A DNA stretch of 64,000 bases from Mastigias papua. Its lineage: Eukaryota > Cnidaria > Scyphozoa > Rhizostomeae > Mastigiidae. Positions 12,365 to 39,714 of the stretch are shown piece after piece. The position numbers and the translations under genes were made by a program. The notes beneath the pieces are model-generated. The model searched no databases. It saw only the letters and a program-made list of their open reading frames with translations, and was not told the DNA's origin. Position 1 is the first letter of the stretch, and each line of letters begins with the position of its first letter. Location of the stretch: the NCBI GenBank assembly GCA_964019165.1, contig OZ025267.1, positions 5,671,410 through 5,735,409 of the forward strand, in the 5' to 3' direction.

Positions 12365-15300
12365 CTAGTCATTCTTTTTAGCTGTTGTCTTACCCTCATC
12401 ATCCTCTGTTTCTGATTCTTGGTCATAATTCCTTGCCTTCTCTCCAGGCTTTAACAGCTTTCCTATGTAAAAGTACTTCTCAGTAAATTGCATTTCCCAT
12501 TCTTGGAGAGAGTCAAGCTAAAACAAAATAGTATGAAAATAAATCAAAATAAAGCAGATATGAATTTAAGGGCCCTTTCACAAAGGATGCCAGACAAAAA
12601 GATGAATTTTTACACATCATTGTCTGATATTGTCCATCTCAAGCGTCTAATCATTTTATACTAAAAACTATTAAAGCATGTACATGACAACAAAATGTAA
12701 ACATTTTTTATATGTTGAACCACTTCTAGTTGAACATAATATACAAAAATAGAACAAGTTGGGTGATAATTAACTCTGAACTCATCTAAGTAGCCAGTTT
12801 CTCTGAATGGCTGATTCACAAAAGCTGCAATATCACCACAATAGGCACTATATTACTTGGTGCTATTTCCTCATTGGTTGATCCAAATTGAGACTTGAGT
12901 AGAAATTTCTTGTTTTAAAATTATGAAAATCTGGATATCTTGATCGCTTAAACACTACCTCCCCTATAAGCAAATTTATCCTAATTCACCAAGCCCCCCA
13001 CCTCAACTTGGACATCCTTTTTGGTTGGCTTCTAACTAAATAATCATATGAAGAAAATAGACAATGCCTCCACAAACACCAGACCACCTGTATAAATGCA
13101 ATCTACATAGCAAATTGCAAGTAACAAAATGTAGTAATATCAATCAACATAATATGAAAACCAAATGGGATAGAGTAGATCTGTCAAAACACATATCATA
13201 AATTGCACTTGGCATGCCTAGTCTGCAAAAGTAATACCACATATGTATACACAGCTAACAGCCTTTTCATTCTGGAAAAATAACACCCTTTTCATTTTGC
13301 AGAATTCCAACTGAAACTCAAGATATCTGTATCTGCTTGCATAGAGTGAATATAAAGTTGAGTCAATACTGTGAAATGCAACTTTCTGGTTATCAAATTG
13401 ATGAAATTACAGGAATTATCACAAAAGGAAAGGCAAGTCACATTGTTAAATGCATAATAACTGGAAAGGAAAAGCAACTTGATCAAAAATCCAATGGAAA
13501 AAGTGAAATAACTGCAATTATATATAGAAAAATGCAATATAGTTGGTTGTCTCCCATATACACATATAAATTAATTTGAAATTGACCCCAAATATTTGCA
13601 TCAATAAAATCTGACTTTGGGGATAAACAAAATGATAATAAGATCTGTATCTAAATATATGTAAGGAAGAAGCTTATGCATACAAAATAAAATAAGTGTT
13701 GTATTCTACATATATTTAAAATGACTTCAGTCCCATATCAAGTGTGGTATTCATGACAGCACTAAATGATGCTATCTGTGACCACATGGAGGATAAACTG
13801 GTATAATCAAGCCATTAAATACTGTGTGAAACTTGCCTGAAATAAATAAATCATGCAAATTTATTTGCAACTCATCCAAAATTAATACCATACCTGCATT
13901 GAATTAAGATCACTCAGATCATCATACTCATCTTTAATAACAGTTTTGTCAACAGAAAAAGTTGCAAGGGCACGACTGGCATCTTTTCCTGCAAACACAC
14001 CATAAGGCCCATCTGCAAATAATACATTCACTATGTTATATGATTGAATTCAAAGGCAACTGTATAACTAAAGAGAAAGTCTACCTTACTGAAGATAAAC
14101 TTTAGGTCCAAGTACCATCAGGAAATAAAATTCTAACTGATACCAACAACAGAAAGAACCTTAGCTAAATGAAAACATTATAAATATCATATTTCCTCTC
14201 AAAAACACCATGGCACTTAATAAATTTTCAAGAAAATTTTGCAGAATCTGTTGAATACAGGCAGTTAATAGATGCAGGCAGTTAAGAGATGTAGGTGCAT
14301 GTTTAAAACCATGCATTATTTCATAACTGATAGAAAGTAGCCACAGCAAAATGAGGGCAGTATAAATGTGACAAGGAAGTGCAAATAACAACTAGACTAT
14401 GTTAGAAAGGCATTGTTTATTGCACTCAAATAGGAAAAGCCTGTAATGATTAGGAAAATTAGGAAACTAAGAAACAAAATGTGTGACATTGAAGCAACTT
14501 CTTCATAATATCAAGGAGAAATCAAAGAGTAGCCTGTACAGCTGTGTGTTATTTTGCAACTTCACTAATTTTTTATTTAACATGTTGCATACTGCAGCAT
14601 ATATTAAAAAGAAGTGTTGATGACTTTAAATGTGACATGTATTGGAGGGTGGTGTTGATATCAAGCTAGATTTTTACTAGAGGAAATATAGTATTGTTAA
14701 TACTCATGAACCAATATTTGTGACATGTTACTTCATACTTATTGTTTCCTTCATTATTAGAATACAATAATGCTTCTACCCGCATGTTCAGACAAGACAA
14801 CCCTGGTATACTAGCTTGCACAGACACATGCTACATAGTTTCTAAGTCCATTGTTTTTTACAATGTATCACAAAATGCAGACTTCAATAGACTATAACAA
14901 TTAAAAATTCAAAGTATAGGGCTTTTGGCCAACTTTAGTATAAGACTTGCATTTGGGGATCTTTCTATGCGATGCAATAAAACTTTGAAAAGAAGAGTGG
15001 CAAGTAGTTTCCCCTGGTATCTGTGCTATGTCAAAGTTTAACAGTAGAAAATCCAATATATTCCTTTACAATCTAACCCATTTTATGTTAACTGTAAAGT
15101 ATTAAACTATATAGAATTGACCGAATAATAGCATTATAGTAAAGATTCACCCCCTCAGTTTTGAAATTAAAAAATAATGTCATTTCAGATAACCAGTACT
15201 AGAAATGAAGATAATTTCATGCAAATACATAGACTATGGAGTTCTGCAAATAAAATTTCACCACAGCTAGAGGCTTTTATGCTGTAAAATATTTGAGCAA

Positions 15301-15686
15301 AGTTCTCATATTGTTATGACTGGCAAGAGGCAGACAATGACAAAACAAGAGCCAAAACAACTCACAAAATCAACTACATACAAAGCCTGCCATGAAAGCA
15401 TACCTGGCCCATAATAATTTTTGCCGCGGGTAACGTCAAAAACCTTTCCATTGACCGCCACTAGAATGCGTTGGTTACTTTTACCGTCATATTCTTTTAA
15501 CTCCTGAAGTGTGAAATCTCTCTTTTTCATTGGCTCCAATCGTTCCACTGGTTCTTCTTCAGGTTCTTGTACTGCAGGTCTGTAGAAAAGTATCTTTACC
15601 ATGTACACCAGAGCAATCAAGCATAGTATTTGAACAGGAGGAGGAAAGTACTTCGTAAGCAACAACTCAAATGAGTCTTCCTCCAT
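12365..15686 (-). CDS. PGRMC1: Membrane-associated progesterone receptor component (PGRMC) family, three exons
   Basis: Coding exons on the minus strand are 15686-15404, 14012-13894 and 12517-12365, joined by GT-AG introns with phases that fit exactly (283+119+153 nt = 184 residues plus stop). Human PGRMC1 is about 195. Residues about 17-35 form one membrane span ([13 protein letters not shown]), followed by an acidic linker and a cytochrome-b5-like MAPR domain (about 57-160). That domain has the hallmark [20 protein letters not shown], with the tyrosine at about position 98 as the expected axial heme ligand. Later motifs are [10 protein letters not shown] and WEMQFTEKY. The C-terminal tail is acidic and then lysine-rich. 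Members are ER-anchored heme-binding proteins that partner cytochrome P450s and influence sterol metabolism. PGRMC1 and PGRMC2 cannot be separated here. The gene converges on the AKAP17A-like gene. Confidence 0.93.
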
Positions 15687-16017
15687 TACTGCGGATCATC
15701 AAAGGGTAACCAGAACTAAGCGTTATGAAGTGAAACAGTCCAGCGCACTCACAACATCACGCTGTTTCTCGCAGACTATCCTCAAGGACAGAGCCTCGAT
15801 ATCGTTTCTTAAATACATTTGACTTGACTCAGTGCAAAAACGCTGATGTAACAAAAAATGGACGTCCGAGATTTTCACTGATCAGTTTTGACGAACATAT
15901 GAAATAAAAAGTAATTTCCTTCATTTACAAGACTGAAATAATAATAACAGAATCAAGGAGGCTTGTTCAGCTAGTAACAATGTGTTATGAATCACCCAGC
16001 GTTACGTACCATCGATT

Positions 16018-16120
16018 GCATGCTTTTTTATAAGAAACCTGCCTCAAGGCCTAGTAATAGTAGTAAAAGTTCCTTACTTCTGGCCACAGTTTAGTTCTAA
16101 AAGTTTCTTAACAGTTACTT
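16018..16120 (+). mobile_element. Fragment of CACGCTTTTTTATAAG-type TIR element
   Basis: Starting at GCATGCTTTTTTATAAGAAACC, this stretch contains CAAGGCCTAGTA...GTAAAAGTTCCTTAC, GGCCACAGTTT, GTTCTAAAAGTTTCTTAA. The same landmarks occur in reverse complement at the right side of the element at 46150-46376. Only one end is visible and the 3' limit is uncertain. Confidence 0.5.
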
Positions 16121-16140
16121 AACTTGCTAGAAAAATAGCA

Positions 16141-16551
16141 ATGAAAATGAAAAAAAACGTAAGTGAGCGTTCATACATTATCTGCTATATGGGGTGGGCG
16201 ATTTTTCAAAACTTTACCAAACAGTTTTGGCCCGTCCTAGGTTTCTATTTAATTTTTATGCATTACCATCATAAACTTCTGAAAATAACTTATGTTGGAC
16301 TTTGCAAAGTTCTTTGTCCTAAAGAAGGCCTCTATGAAATTGAGAAGAGGTACAAAAATATCACTGCTCGAGACTGGGCGATTGTAGATGTGGTAAATTT
16401 GAAAATAAAGTCCTATTATCATGCTCTTGTTTCTATCGTGAAGAAAGGGTTTTTTGACAATTCTGGAGAGGAAGAACGTAAAAAGATGTTTATGAGAATG
16501 GATGAAGAAAGGAATACTAAGAAGAAGATCAAGAGAAAACAAGAAATATAA
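16141..16551 (+). CDS. Doubtful ORF, possible small membrane protein
   Basis: A 136-codon ORF with one hydrophobic stretch (about residues 18-42, with AIFQNFTKQFWPVLGFYLIF) and a basic, charged C-terminus ending in a lysine/glutamate-rich tail. I do not recognise the family. It begins immediately after a transposon fragment and is strongly A-rich at both ends, which argues against a real gene. Against pure chance, the middle (EIEKRYKNITARDWAIVDVV) looks compositionally like protein. It could also be an internal exon of an unseen gene or part of the mobile element. A 161-codon antisense ORF covers the same bases and is Phe/Leu/Ser-rich from the purine tract. Confidence 0.2.
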   Translation: MKMKKNVSERSYIICYMGWAIFQNFTKQFWPVLGFYLIFMHYHHKLLKITYVGLCKVLCPKEGLYEIEKRYKNITARDWAIVDVVNLKIKSYYHALVSIVKKGFFDNSGEEERKKMFMRMDEERNTKKKIKRKQEI

Positions 16552-18384
16552 ATAACAAAAATATGAAATAGGAGACGAATTAAACAAGAAATAAGAAATA
16601 GAATAGACAAGAAATAAGAATAAATTACAGAAGACAGCTTTTGCTGCATAGGCAAGTTTTCGCTTTACATCACCCTCAGAGAATATATTATCTTCATGTT
16701 CAGACACTGAATGACAATAATAAAGATAATTCACATTTATTTACTATTAGCAATTGAGACAGCCTGATATTCCTTATACTGTAATTTACCTACACTCTTT
16801 CTATAAGAACCAGTAAACTTGAGGTTCAGGCTGGCTTTCTTAATTTGTCCACAATTTTTGAGGTTAGACGTTAAGAAACATTGGATATTTGTAGAACAGG
16901 CGTTTTTTACTAATAGTTTACTTCCCCCCTCTCCCCCTTCAAGCAATGTCGAAAGTACATTTTGTGGTAGTGCCTCAGCTTGTTCGTAATTGGTTCTTGA
17001 TTTCCCCACTAACTTTGAGGTTCGTGTTCGGATAAAATTGTTTTTGTATAAGAGAGTGGAGCTTAAAACCACAGAGCTTTCAGTATTGCCACGAATCAGT
17101 TGTAGCCTGTACCGCAGCCTGTCTATATCTGCTGTAGTGCCAATTGCTAATAACCAAGTGCAAGTTAGCCATCCATGTTTTGAATTAGAAAATGACAATC
17201 TTTATTAAATTTTCCGTGGACCCATAGCATGGGCCTGACTATTTTTGTAGCCCAAAAAGGTATGATAGAATTTTCCATGGCCCATCCAAATCATCCGCCC
17301 CAATATACCAGATACTTTGTGACCACTCTCTAAAACACTGTCTTTTGTCACAGAATAGCAGACTTTACAACTCTCATGGTTTGGCCGTGAGACTCAGTTT
17401 GCGATCAAATCTCACGGTCTCACGGTGTAACCTCCAAGTCTCACGGTTTTGGTCCAAGAATTCCAATACTAATAATCTGTGCTAATCTACTGCAACCCTG
17501 ATTTAAGCTTGGCCGCCTTCCAGTCTAGCTACGACAACATTCTGTCAGAAGTCATTGCAGAAGGGTCATTTGCACATACACGAGAAGAAGATATTGAGGA
17601 CAAGTAAAAAGCTCTGTTGCTATTTGATGTCTTGAAGTAAGAGAAAACCCGAACTGTGATTGATATCTGTGATTGATCTCAGTATTTGTCCCACAAAATT
17701 TCACCCACCACTTTCAGCCGCTGGATTTGGCTCTTAACGCAAAAGCAAAACGATCTGTAAATGGACAATATGAAGCTTCGTATAGCGGGGAAATCACAAA
17801 ACTGTTGACTCAGATGTATATGCACTAAAAATCAATTTGAATCTGTCTGCCATGAAGTCAATTCACGCCCTTTGGCTCATTGATTTCTATGATTATATGC
17901 AGAACCAAGTCGATTTGGGACACCCTGATGGAATAATCAAACCAATCACCTACAGCTAAGCTTTTCAAACAGTTGTTGTTAGGGATTTTGGTTCAAAAAA
18001 TTTGACCACTTTAAGACAATGTACCTTTACAATCCATGCTTATCACGCTTTTTCAGAGAAGTAAGAGTAAGGAGGAAAATCAATAATTCAAATGGAATGA
18101 ATTTTCGAAAGAAAGAAACCAATAGCTACAAAACTTAAAGATTCGGCCTTCAACATTGACGACGGACCCAGGGGACTGGGGGGGGCTATATCCCCACCAC
18201 ATTTTACAGCAAATGTACTTTAGTACCCGTTTTAGCACACTCTATATTACTTCATTTTCAATTTGCCCACTCGAGCCCCCCCCCCCTCCCCACCCGAAAT
18301 GTTGCTCCGTCAGTCCTGTTTTAACTTACTTAACGGCTGTCGGAAACTGAAATGGAGCTTAAATCGAAGCGTTGTGAACATCCT
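16552..18384. other. Intergenic, repeat-like, no gene recognised
   Basis: A 153-codon ORF on the minus strand (16737-17198) shows no domain I recognise. About 17220-17300 contains the phrase AATTTTCC(G/A)TGG twice followed by CCCA or CCCATCC. About 17370-17455 repeats TCTCACGG four times, alternating with its complement, which looks like an interspersed repeat. About 18150-18320 is a G-run/C-run bounded block (GGACTGGGGGGGGCTATA ... GCCCCCCCCCCTCCC) similar to 55717-55985. Confidence 0.4.
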
Positions 18385-18538
18385 AAGCAATAAATTGCAA
18401 AAGGAGAAAACTGCTTCCAAAGTGCTGCTTTTTGTACTTTTACTGACAGAAAAAAGATTCCAAGCAATAAATTGCAAAAGAAGAAAACTGCTTCCAAAGT
18501 GCTGCTTTCTGTACTTCTATTGACAGAAAAAAGATTAC
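18385..18538 (+). repeat. Two-copy tandem duplication, 77-bp unit
   Basis: Copies at 18385-18461 and 18462-18538 both begin AAGCAATAAATTGCAAAAG and differ at only about five positions. It is a recent local duplication without coding potential. Confidence 0.85.
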
Positions 18539-19453
18539 AGTAACAACCAAGCGGCTCTTTTTCTCTGTCGAATTGAAAAAAACAGCAAGGACAAGAACTT
18601 CAACGACACACAAAGCTCATAAGCAATATAAGCCAGCCTTGAATAACTGCCATTATTAAGATCATAACATAAATTACTAACATCTATTTGAAAAATCTCA
18701 TTACGAAAAACACCGAATTCCAAAATCGTTCGTGTTCTAGTCTATATATGTCTAGTATAGATGGATGCAATCGTTGATACATATGAACTATAGTTGAAAT
18801 TAACACCAATTCTTTGACTACAAGACAACTAAGACAACAGATGAACAATGTTCCAGGTCGGTAATGATCAAACGCTACAGTACTTCTTAAACAATCCGGG
18901 TTGTCCTGCACGAGAAACCAACCATCCCGGCTTCTGAGGCCACTCTTGTATGTAAATACACTAGTTCCAGTTCAACTGGGTGCGACAAACAGCGCATGGA
19001 GAGGATTTTACACTCATGATTATCGATGCCTTTATTATAACTTCCAATAACGATTTGGGAGGGACCCTTTCCCACTATTTCCCACTTAAAAGATATCTTA
19101 TAAACAGATCCTAGAGCGATTCACTCAAAGACAACACATGCAACCGAAGTATAGCTAACATCTGGTACTTGATTATCAAACTGAGAAAAAATGGGAAGGA
19201 TTAAAATTAAATCACTTTCTCATACCTCATTAAGATAGGAGAAGCCTATTGATATTAACACTATGCACACACACTAAGGTAAGCGTAAATACTAAAAAAC
19301 CAAGTTCAATTAAATTATACTACGCTCGCTAGGTATATACAAATTTATGATGTTCAAATCAAGTCTCATGAATGGTTTTATACACAAGTTCTCTTACTAG
19401 TAGATAGTGGGTGATCGTAGTACACAAGAAGATTAAAAAAGCCTCTGGGCGTC
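18539..19453. other. OGT downstream region and 3' UTR
   Basis: No gene is recognised. The OGT 3' UTR runs through this area on the minus strand. The first canonical AATAAA (minus) is at 19031-19036. Confidence 0.4.
19031..19036 (-). terminator. Possible OGT poly(A) signal
   Basis: TTTATT on the + strand gives AATAAA on the coding strand, about 420 bases after the OGT stop codon. No nearer canonical hexamer was seen. Confidence 0.35.
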
Positions 19454-34417
<14,964 letters not shown>

Positions 34418-35725
34418 ACTTCTTACTATTTGAAATCAAAGTGATGGGTGCACTGAGTCGTCGAAAGCCACCGAGATTCGAAAAACTCGAATCATTCCAG
34501 GTCGTAGATAGCGTGCGCACGTTCCTTCATTACAGTGGATTTGCTCAGCACTAAGTACGTCGTGTCCAAGTCCAGGCGGTCTATCCGAAGAAACAATACA
34601 AATTATGCTAATCACATGGTAATGCATGCATATTATGAACGTCAGGTTTTCCTGCGCACGCATGTTATACAGGTATAGAGAATATAGTTATCGATCAAAA
34701 CATTTACGTACGTTTATCTACAGGTAAAAGTATATTCTCCTTTACACTCTACTGTAGATTTACACTTTAACAACGCAGTGAAGTAAGAATACATAACGAT
34801 ACCGTCAACTTTGTCGAACCCCGTTTCGCTATATTTGTCATTTGTCATAAAACGACAAGACACTGTATGGGTGGGGTGATGACCGGGGAATTTACATACT
34901 ACCTAGCTTTCACTTCACGTGAATATAGTAACTTTCCTTTGCTGAGCTGCACTCCCCGGTTGTGTTTGTTTGACCGAATGGAAACACTCGACCTCATACG
35001 ACTTTCAGGAGGTGGCCTCTAGGTAACTTTGCTGTACTTTGAAGCTGGAGAACTGGAGAGCAAAACACCAGGAAGGGTAGAATGGAACGAATTAAACCAT
35101 ATCTCCCGTCAATCTTTGACTAGGAACTGGACTAGGACAGGCCAATAGCGTGTAGGAGCTGTTCCCTCTACCTATTACCGTTCTATCCCCAAACATATTT
35201 TTGTATCGGGTCTTAAGGGGCTCGTTCCCATACGCGTAAGAGGCATAGGGGCTGGGGGGCTGCAGCCCGCCCAGTTGGGAAGAAATCCATTTCGTGCGGT
35301 CAGTTTCTTCAGAAAAACAATAATTTTCCAAAAATTGTTCCATCTTAAAAGGGCTAAACAACTACTCATTCGGGCAACATATTAGTAATTCAGTCATACA
35401 GTTTGCAGCCCCCTAAATATGAAGCCCCCCTACGCCCATGCTCTTTCACACTATATTCAACGGTAGAAGAGACTTAGAAAACCTTGGATCTCCTTAAACT
35501 GTATGAATAAACAGGTCTGTAGAAAGATTGCTGTATTTGTGAGTTTACCAACCAACTGGCCGATTCAACTTTTACAGCTGAGGACATAATGTATTGTGAT
35601 CATTTCTCCTTTGCCTTGTCACAAGCAAATGCAAGCAACAGCAGCAACAACAGCCGGTTAGATGACAGTAACATGAAGTAGTTGGTCACGCTATCCAGCA
35701 ACAGGGCAAACGAGGAAATTCAGTG

Positions 35726-35805
<80 letters not shown>

Positions 35806-36164
35806 GAAATGATTGTGCTGCGTATCACTGAAAGAACGAATAAGCAGACTGGTAGTGCACTGCACATGTATTAGCTAAGGTCTTATCATATTATCATTTA
35901 TTAAACTGCTGACGCGCAACTACGGGGGGAATCTTGAAAGTCTAGACCTTTACCCTTTGCTCATATAGGTAAAAGTGCCCTTTTTTGTGGACATTTGAAA
36001 CTTTTTATTGCATTTTAGTAAATAGATTTGCTTATAATCTTTATTACACATAAAGGTAGTAAAATCCTGAAAGCTCCTATGTGATTTCTTTTGCTGAAAA
36101 TGCGGTTTCAAGAATCTGATTTCAAGATACATTCTCTTTAGAAAGTGTTCAATGTGCCCCTTTT
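34418..36164. other. OGT upstream and intergenic region
   Basis: No additional coding exon is recognised. The OGT 5' UTR and promoter should lie in the first few hundred bases on the minus strand. No clear TATA box or initiator was picked out. About 35215-35460 resembles a GC-bounded interspersed repeat (GGGGGGCTGCAGCCC ... GCAGCCCCCTAAATATGAAGCCCCCC). Confidence 0.4.
35726..35804. repeat. (TTGA)n microsatellite
   Basis: About 19 units of TTGA, uninterrupted. The same tetranucleotide recurs at 51935-51982. Confidence 0.95.
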
Positions 36165-36169
36165 TATAT

Positions 36170-37429
36170 TGTAATACTGCTAATATAGATTGGAGCTATA
36201 GTTGGAAGATTTGGACGGATATTTAGTAGCTTGTAGAAGTACTAATATCTTTTATTAGGATATCTCGCATTTGTTATTTAGTATTATGGACTCTCAGTGC
36301 TTGAGAAAGACTGAGGAGTGCCATCTCGTTGTTTGTTGCTTTGATATTAGATATTCGGACTCTCAGTGCTTGAGAAAGACTGAGGAGTGTCGATTAATAT
36401 TAGTTGTTCGTGAGATACGTCGGGGGCTCGAATGTAAATGAGCCAACAGAACCTTTATAGCTTCCATGAATGTTAGTCATACGTAAATATCATTTAGATC
36501 TATTCTTTACGCTATAAGACGCCCGTATAATGTCCAAAAGTATTTGTATTAGCTAATAGGAAATAAGTTAGGTTAGGCATAGTAATTCCCTTTGTGAATT
36601 AAACTTTAGGCATAAGATAGAAACCCCCTTTGCAGTGACTGTGCATTACGCAGCATGCCATTCTATTGTTTTAGGATTTAGGATTATTTACTCTTGCATC
36701 AATAGATGACTGGATTAGGTATTGTTATATTACTTAGTATAGGCAACAAGATCTACTGTACGCATTGCGCCATACACTAATTATCTCTTCTGTAAGAGGC
36801 AAACCTTTGCCATATTTAGTATTACCTAGTAGACCCATTTGTATCTATTACACGTGGAACCAGATTCGCATATGACGCAAGTTCCAGACAGCATGATATG
36901 GAATCCCCATATCATCGCCTCGCATTAAACTATAGACTTCCCTTTGTTTAAGATTTCGTAAACTCTAGCCTTGCATCAGACTTGAATGCTAGGATGGTTC
37001 GAGAATAAGATAAGGTTAGAATATCACTATATATGGTTAGATTTCGATAACACGATTGCGCGTGATGATTGCATGTTGTAAGTGCAATGCTTGTGCAATC
37101 GAAGCATGCTTTCGGATATATATAACCGAGTTTAGAGTATAGAGGAGGAGAGGAGAAGGTTCAATGGCAGGGACGCGAGTCTCCTAGCCGAACCACTTGT
37201 ATAGGTATTTGAATGTAGATAAAGGTTAATAGCTATCATGATATATATTAGTTACAACGACTGGAAAGACCGCTCGACTCGAGGCATCCTGACGATGAAA
37301 AGACAAAGGCCGCAGCGCAAAGTCAACATCATCATCATGATTGCAGTTTTTTCATAGACTAGATCTTTTCATTTTATTTTATTTCTGATCAATTGTACAA
37401 ATGGTGACAGTTTCAGTTCAATTTCACAA
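36170..37429 (+). repeat. Left LTR (1260 bp)
   Basis: It starts TGTAATACTGC and ends TTTCACAA. It contains a TATA-like TATATATAA near 37116-37124, suggesting the U3/R boundary lies shortly downstream. A 32-bp hairpin-capable motif (ACTCTCAGT...ACTGAGGAGT) occurs twice, at 36289-36320 and 36358-36389. Confidence 0.93.
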
Positions 37430-37447
37430 TGGTGACAGGAGTGGGAT
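37430..37447 (+). other. Primer-binding site, tRNA-Leu type
   Basis: TGGTGACAGGAGTGGGAT immediately follows the LTR. Its complement ends in ...CTCCTGTCACCA, consistent with the acceptor stem plus CCA of an animal tRNA-Leu. The tRNA identity is inferred from memory of tRNA ends. Confidence 0.7.
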
Positions 37448-37573
37448 AGATGGTGCTTGAAAAAGACCACTTACCCAACAAATTTGATGCTTGGAGAGGA
37501 CCACTTACCCATCACTTCAAGATTTAGCAACGACGAATACAAGAATTTGGACAAGACAGGAACGAAGATACTC

Positions 37574-37779
37574 TCGACAGATGTTAGGCGGCTTACCCTG
37601 GCAGAAATGTTACAGAGTTTGATTACCCTAGAGGCATCAAGTGAGAATACTCTCGTTATTTGTATGATACGCAAGGACATGGACAACGATGCTTTCGACA
37701 GATGTTAGGCGACTTACCCTGGCAGAAATGTTACAGAGTTTGATTACCCTAAAGGCATCAAGTGAGAACAATTTCGTTG
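37574..37779 (+). repeat. Imperfect tandem duplication within the LTR-element interior
   Basis: About 84 bp beginning TCGACAGATGTTAGGCG at 37574 recur at 37695, a 121-bp period, with only a few substitutions. The duplication makes up nearly half of the interior. Confidence 0.85.
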
Positions 37780-37914
37780 TTTTGTGTAGTATATTTTAAT
37801 AGCGTTGGACATTGAATAGAATTTTATGTATCATTGAAATATCACCTCAAGTATAACATTAATTATTAAGCGAACGATGAATCGAGGACGATTCAATTCT
37901 TAGAACGGGAGGTA

Positions 37915-39174
37915 TGTAATACTGCTAATATAGATTGGAGCTATAGTTGGAAGATTTGGACGGATATTTAGTAGCTTGTAGAAGTACTAATATCTTTTAT
38001 TAGGATATCTCGCATTTGTTATTTAGTATTATGGACTCTCAGTGCTTGAGAAAGACTGAGGAGTGCCATCTCGTTGTTTGTTGCTTTGATATTAGATATT
38101 CGGACTCTCAGTGCTTGAGAAAGACTGAGGAGTGTCGATTAATATTAGTTGTTCGTGAGATACGTCGGGGGCTCGAATGTAAATGAGCCAACAGAACCTT
38201 TATAGCTTCCATGAATGTTAGTCATACGTAAATATCATTTAGATCTATTCTTTACGCTATAAGACGCCCGTATAATGTCCAAAAGTATTTGTATTAGCTA
38301 ATAGGAAATAAGTTAGGTTAGGCATAGTAATTCCCTTTGTGAATTAAACTTTAGGCATAAGATAGAAACCCCCTTTGCAGTGACTGTGCATTACGCAGCA
38401 TGCCATTCTATTGTTTTAGGATTTAGGATTATTTACTCTTGCATCAATAGATGACTGGATTAGGTATTGTTATATTACTTAGTATAGGCAACAAGATCTA
38501 CTGTACGCATTGCGCCATACACTAATTATCTCTTCTGTAAGAGGCAAACCTTTGCCATATTTAGTATTACCTAGTAGACCCATTTGTATCTATTACACGT
38601 GGAACCAGATTCGCATATGACGCAAGTTCCAGACAGCATGATATGGAATCCCCATATCATCGCCTCGCATTAAACTATAGACTTCCCTTTGTTTAAGATT
38701 TCGTAAACTCTAGCCTTGCATCAGACTTGAATGCTAGGATGGTTCGAGAATAAGATAAGGTTAGAATATCACTATATATGGTTAGATTTCGATAACACGA
38801 TTGCGCGTGATGATTGCATGTTGTAAGTGCAATGCTTGTGCAATCGAAGCATGCTTTCGGATATATATAACCGAGTTTAGAGTATAGAGGAGGAGAGGAG
38901 AAGGTTCAATGGCAGGGACGCGAGTCTCCTAGCCGAACCACTTGTATAGGTATTTGAATGTAGATAAAGGTTAATAGCTATCATGATATATATTAGTTAC
39001 AACGACTGGAAAGACCGCTCGACTCGAGGCATCCTGACGATGAAAAGACAAAGGCCGCAGCGCAAAGTCAACATCATCATCATGATTGCAGTTTTTTCAT
39101 AGACTAGATCTTTTCATTTTATTTTATTTCTGATCAATTGTACAAATGGTGACAGTTTCAGTTCAATTTCACAA
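37915..39174 (+). repeat. Right LTR (1260 bp)
   Basis: It appears identical to the left LTR, including the TATA-like motif and both hairpin motifs. The preceding purine-rich AGAACGGGAGG (37902-37912) fits a polypurine tract. Confidence 0.93.
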
Positions 39175-39714
39175 TATATTAGACCCAGCTGCCGTCAAAA
39201 ATCCCCAATTGTGTGCGTGAATTACAATACGCAAGAGTATCTTACTACATGTATTATGGGCAGTGGTGAGAAAGAATGATTCTTTCTGGTGAATGTACTT
39301 TAGTATAACAAGGGGACGGCTTAGCGATCACAAGCTGGGGGATTTTGACAGACAACGCCCTGTTTGACCACGTTCACTGCCACAATGTACGATACAATAT
39401 GCAACTAAGGGGAGGCAGACTGGCATGCAAACGGCAACTATTCTTGCATGAAAATCTAGTGGTATAATTTATAGATATGGAAAGGTGAGGGACCTATCCG
39501 TAGCATGTGCTAAAGACATAGCGACAGCCACTTTTATGCCGGATGTAGTATTTGTTAGAGAGATCCTGATTGATGCTTTAAAGGAGACAATTATCATCGA
39601 GATTACTGTACAATTGTGAGAAAACTTCGAGCTATTTTCAAATATTTTATCATCCGCAAATACATTTGTTTTAGCAAACCTAGCACAATGGCTAATTCTT
39701 ATATTGAACACACT

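Larger units (their letters stand above)
36170..39174 (+). mobile_element. Non-autonomous LTR retrotransposon with minimal interior
   Basis: Two direct repeats of 1260 bp (36170-37429 and 37915-39174) keep a constant 1745-bp offset, and I found no difference on reading them. They surround 485 bp. The flanks are TATAT on both sides (36165-36169 and 39175-39179), a 5-bp target duplication. A primer-binding site directly follows the left LTR and a purine tract (AGAACGGGAGG) precedes the right LTR. The interior has no gag, protease, reverse transcriptase or integrase, so any movement would need enzymes from a relative. The 83-codon ORF at 37457-37708 is not recognisable. Exact LTR ends carry a 1-2 base uncertainty. 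Confidence 0.93.

Noticed and set aside
36300..36322. Hammerhead-ribozyme-like CTGAGGA next to GAAA in the LTR
   Set aside because: The core elements are in the wrong order, with GAAA before CTGANGA, and no three-stem arrangement with a cleavage site could be drawn.
37457..37708. 83-codon ORF inside the LTR element as a gag remnant
   Set aside because: No gag, nucleocapsid or protease motif is present, and the frame runs across an internal duplication.
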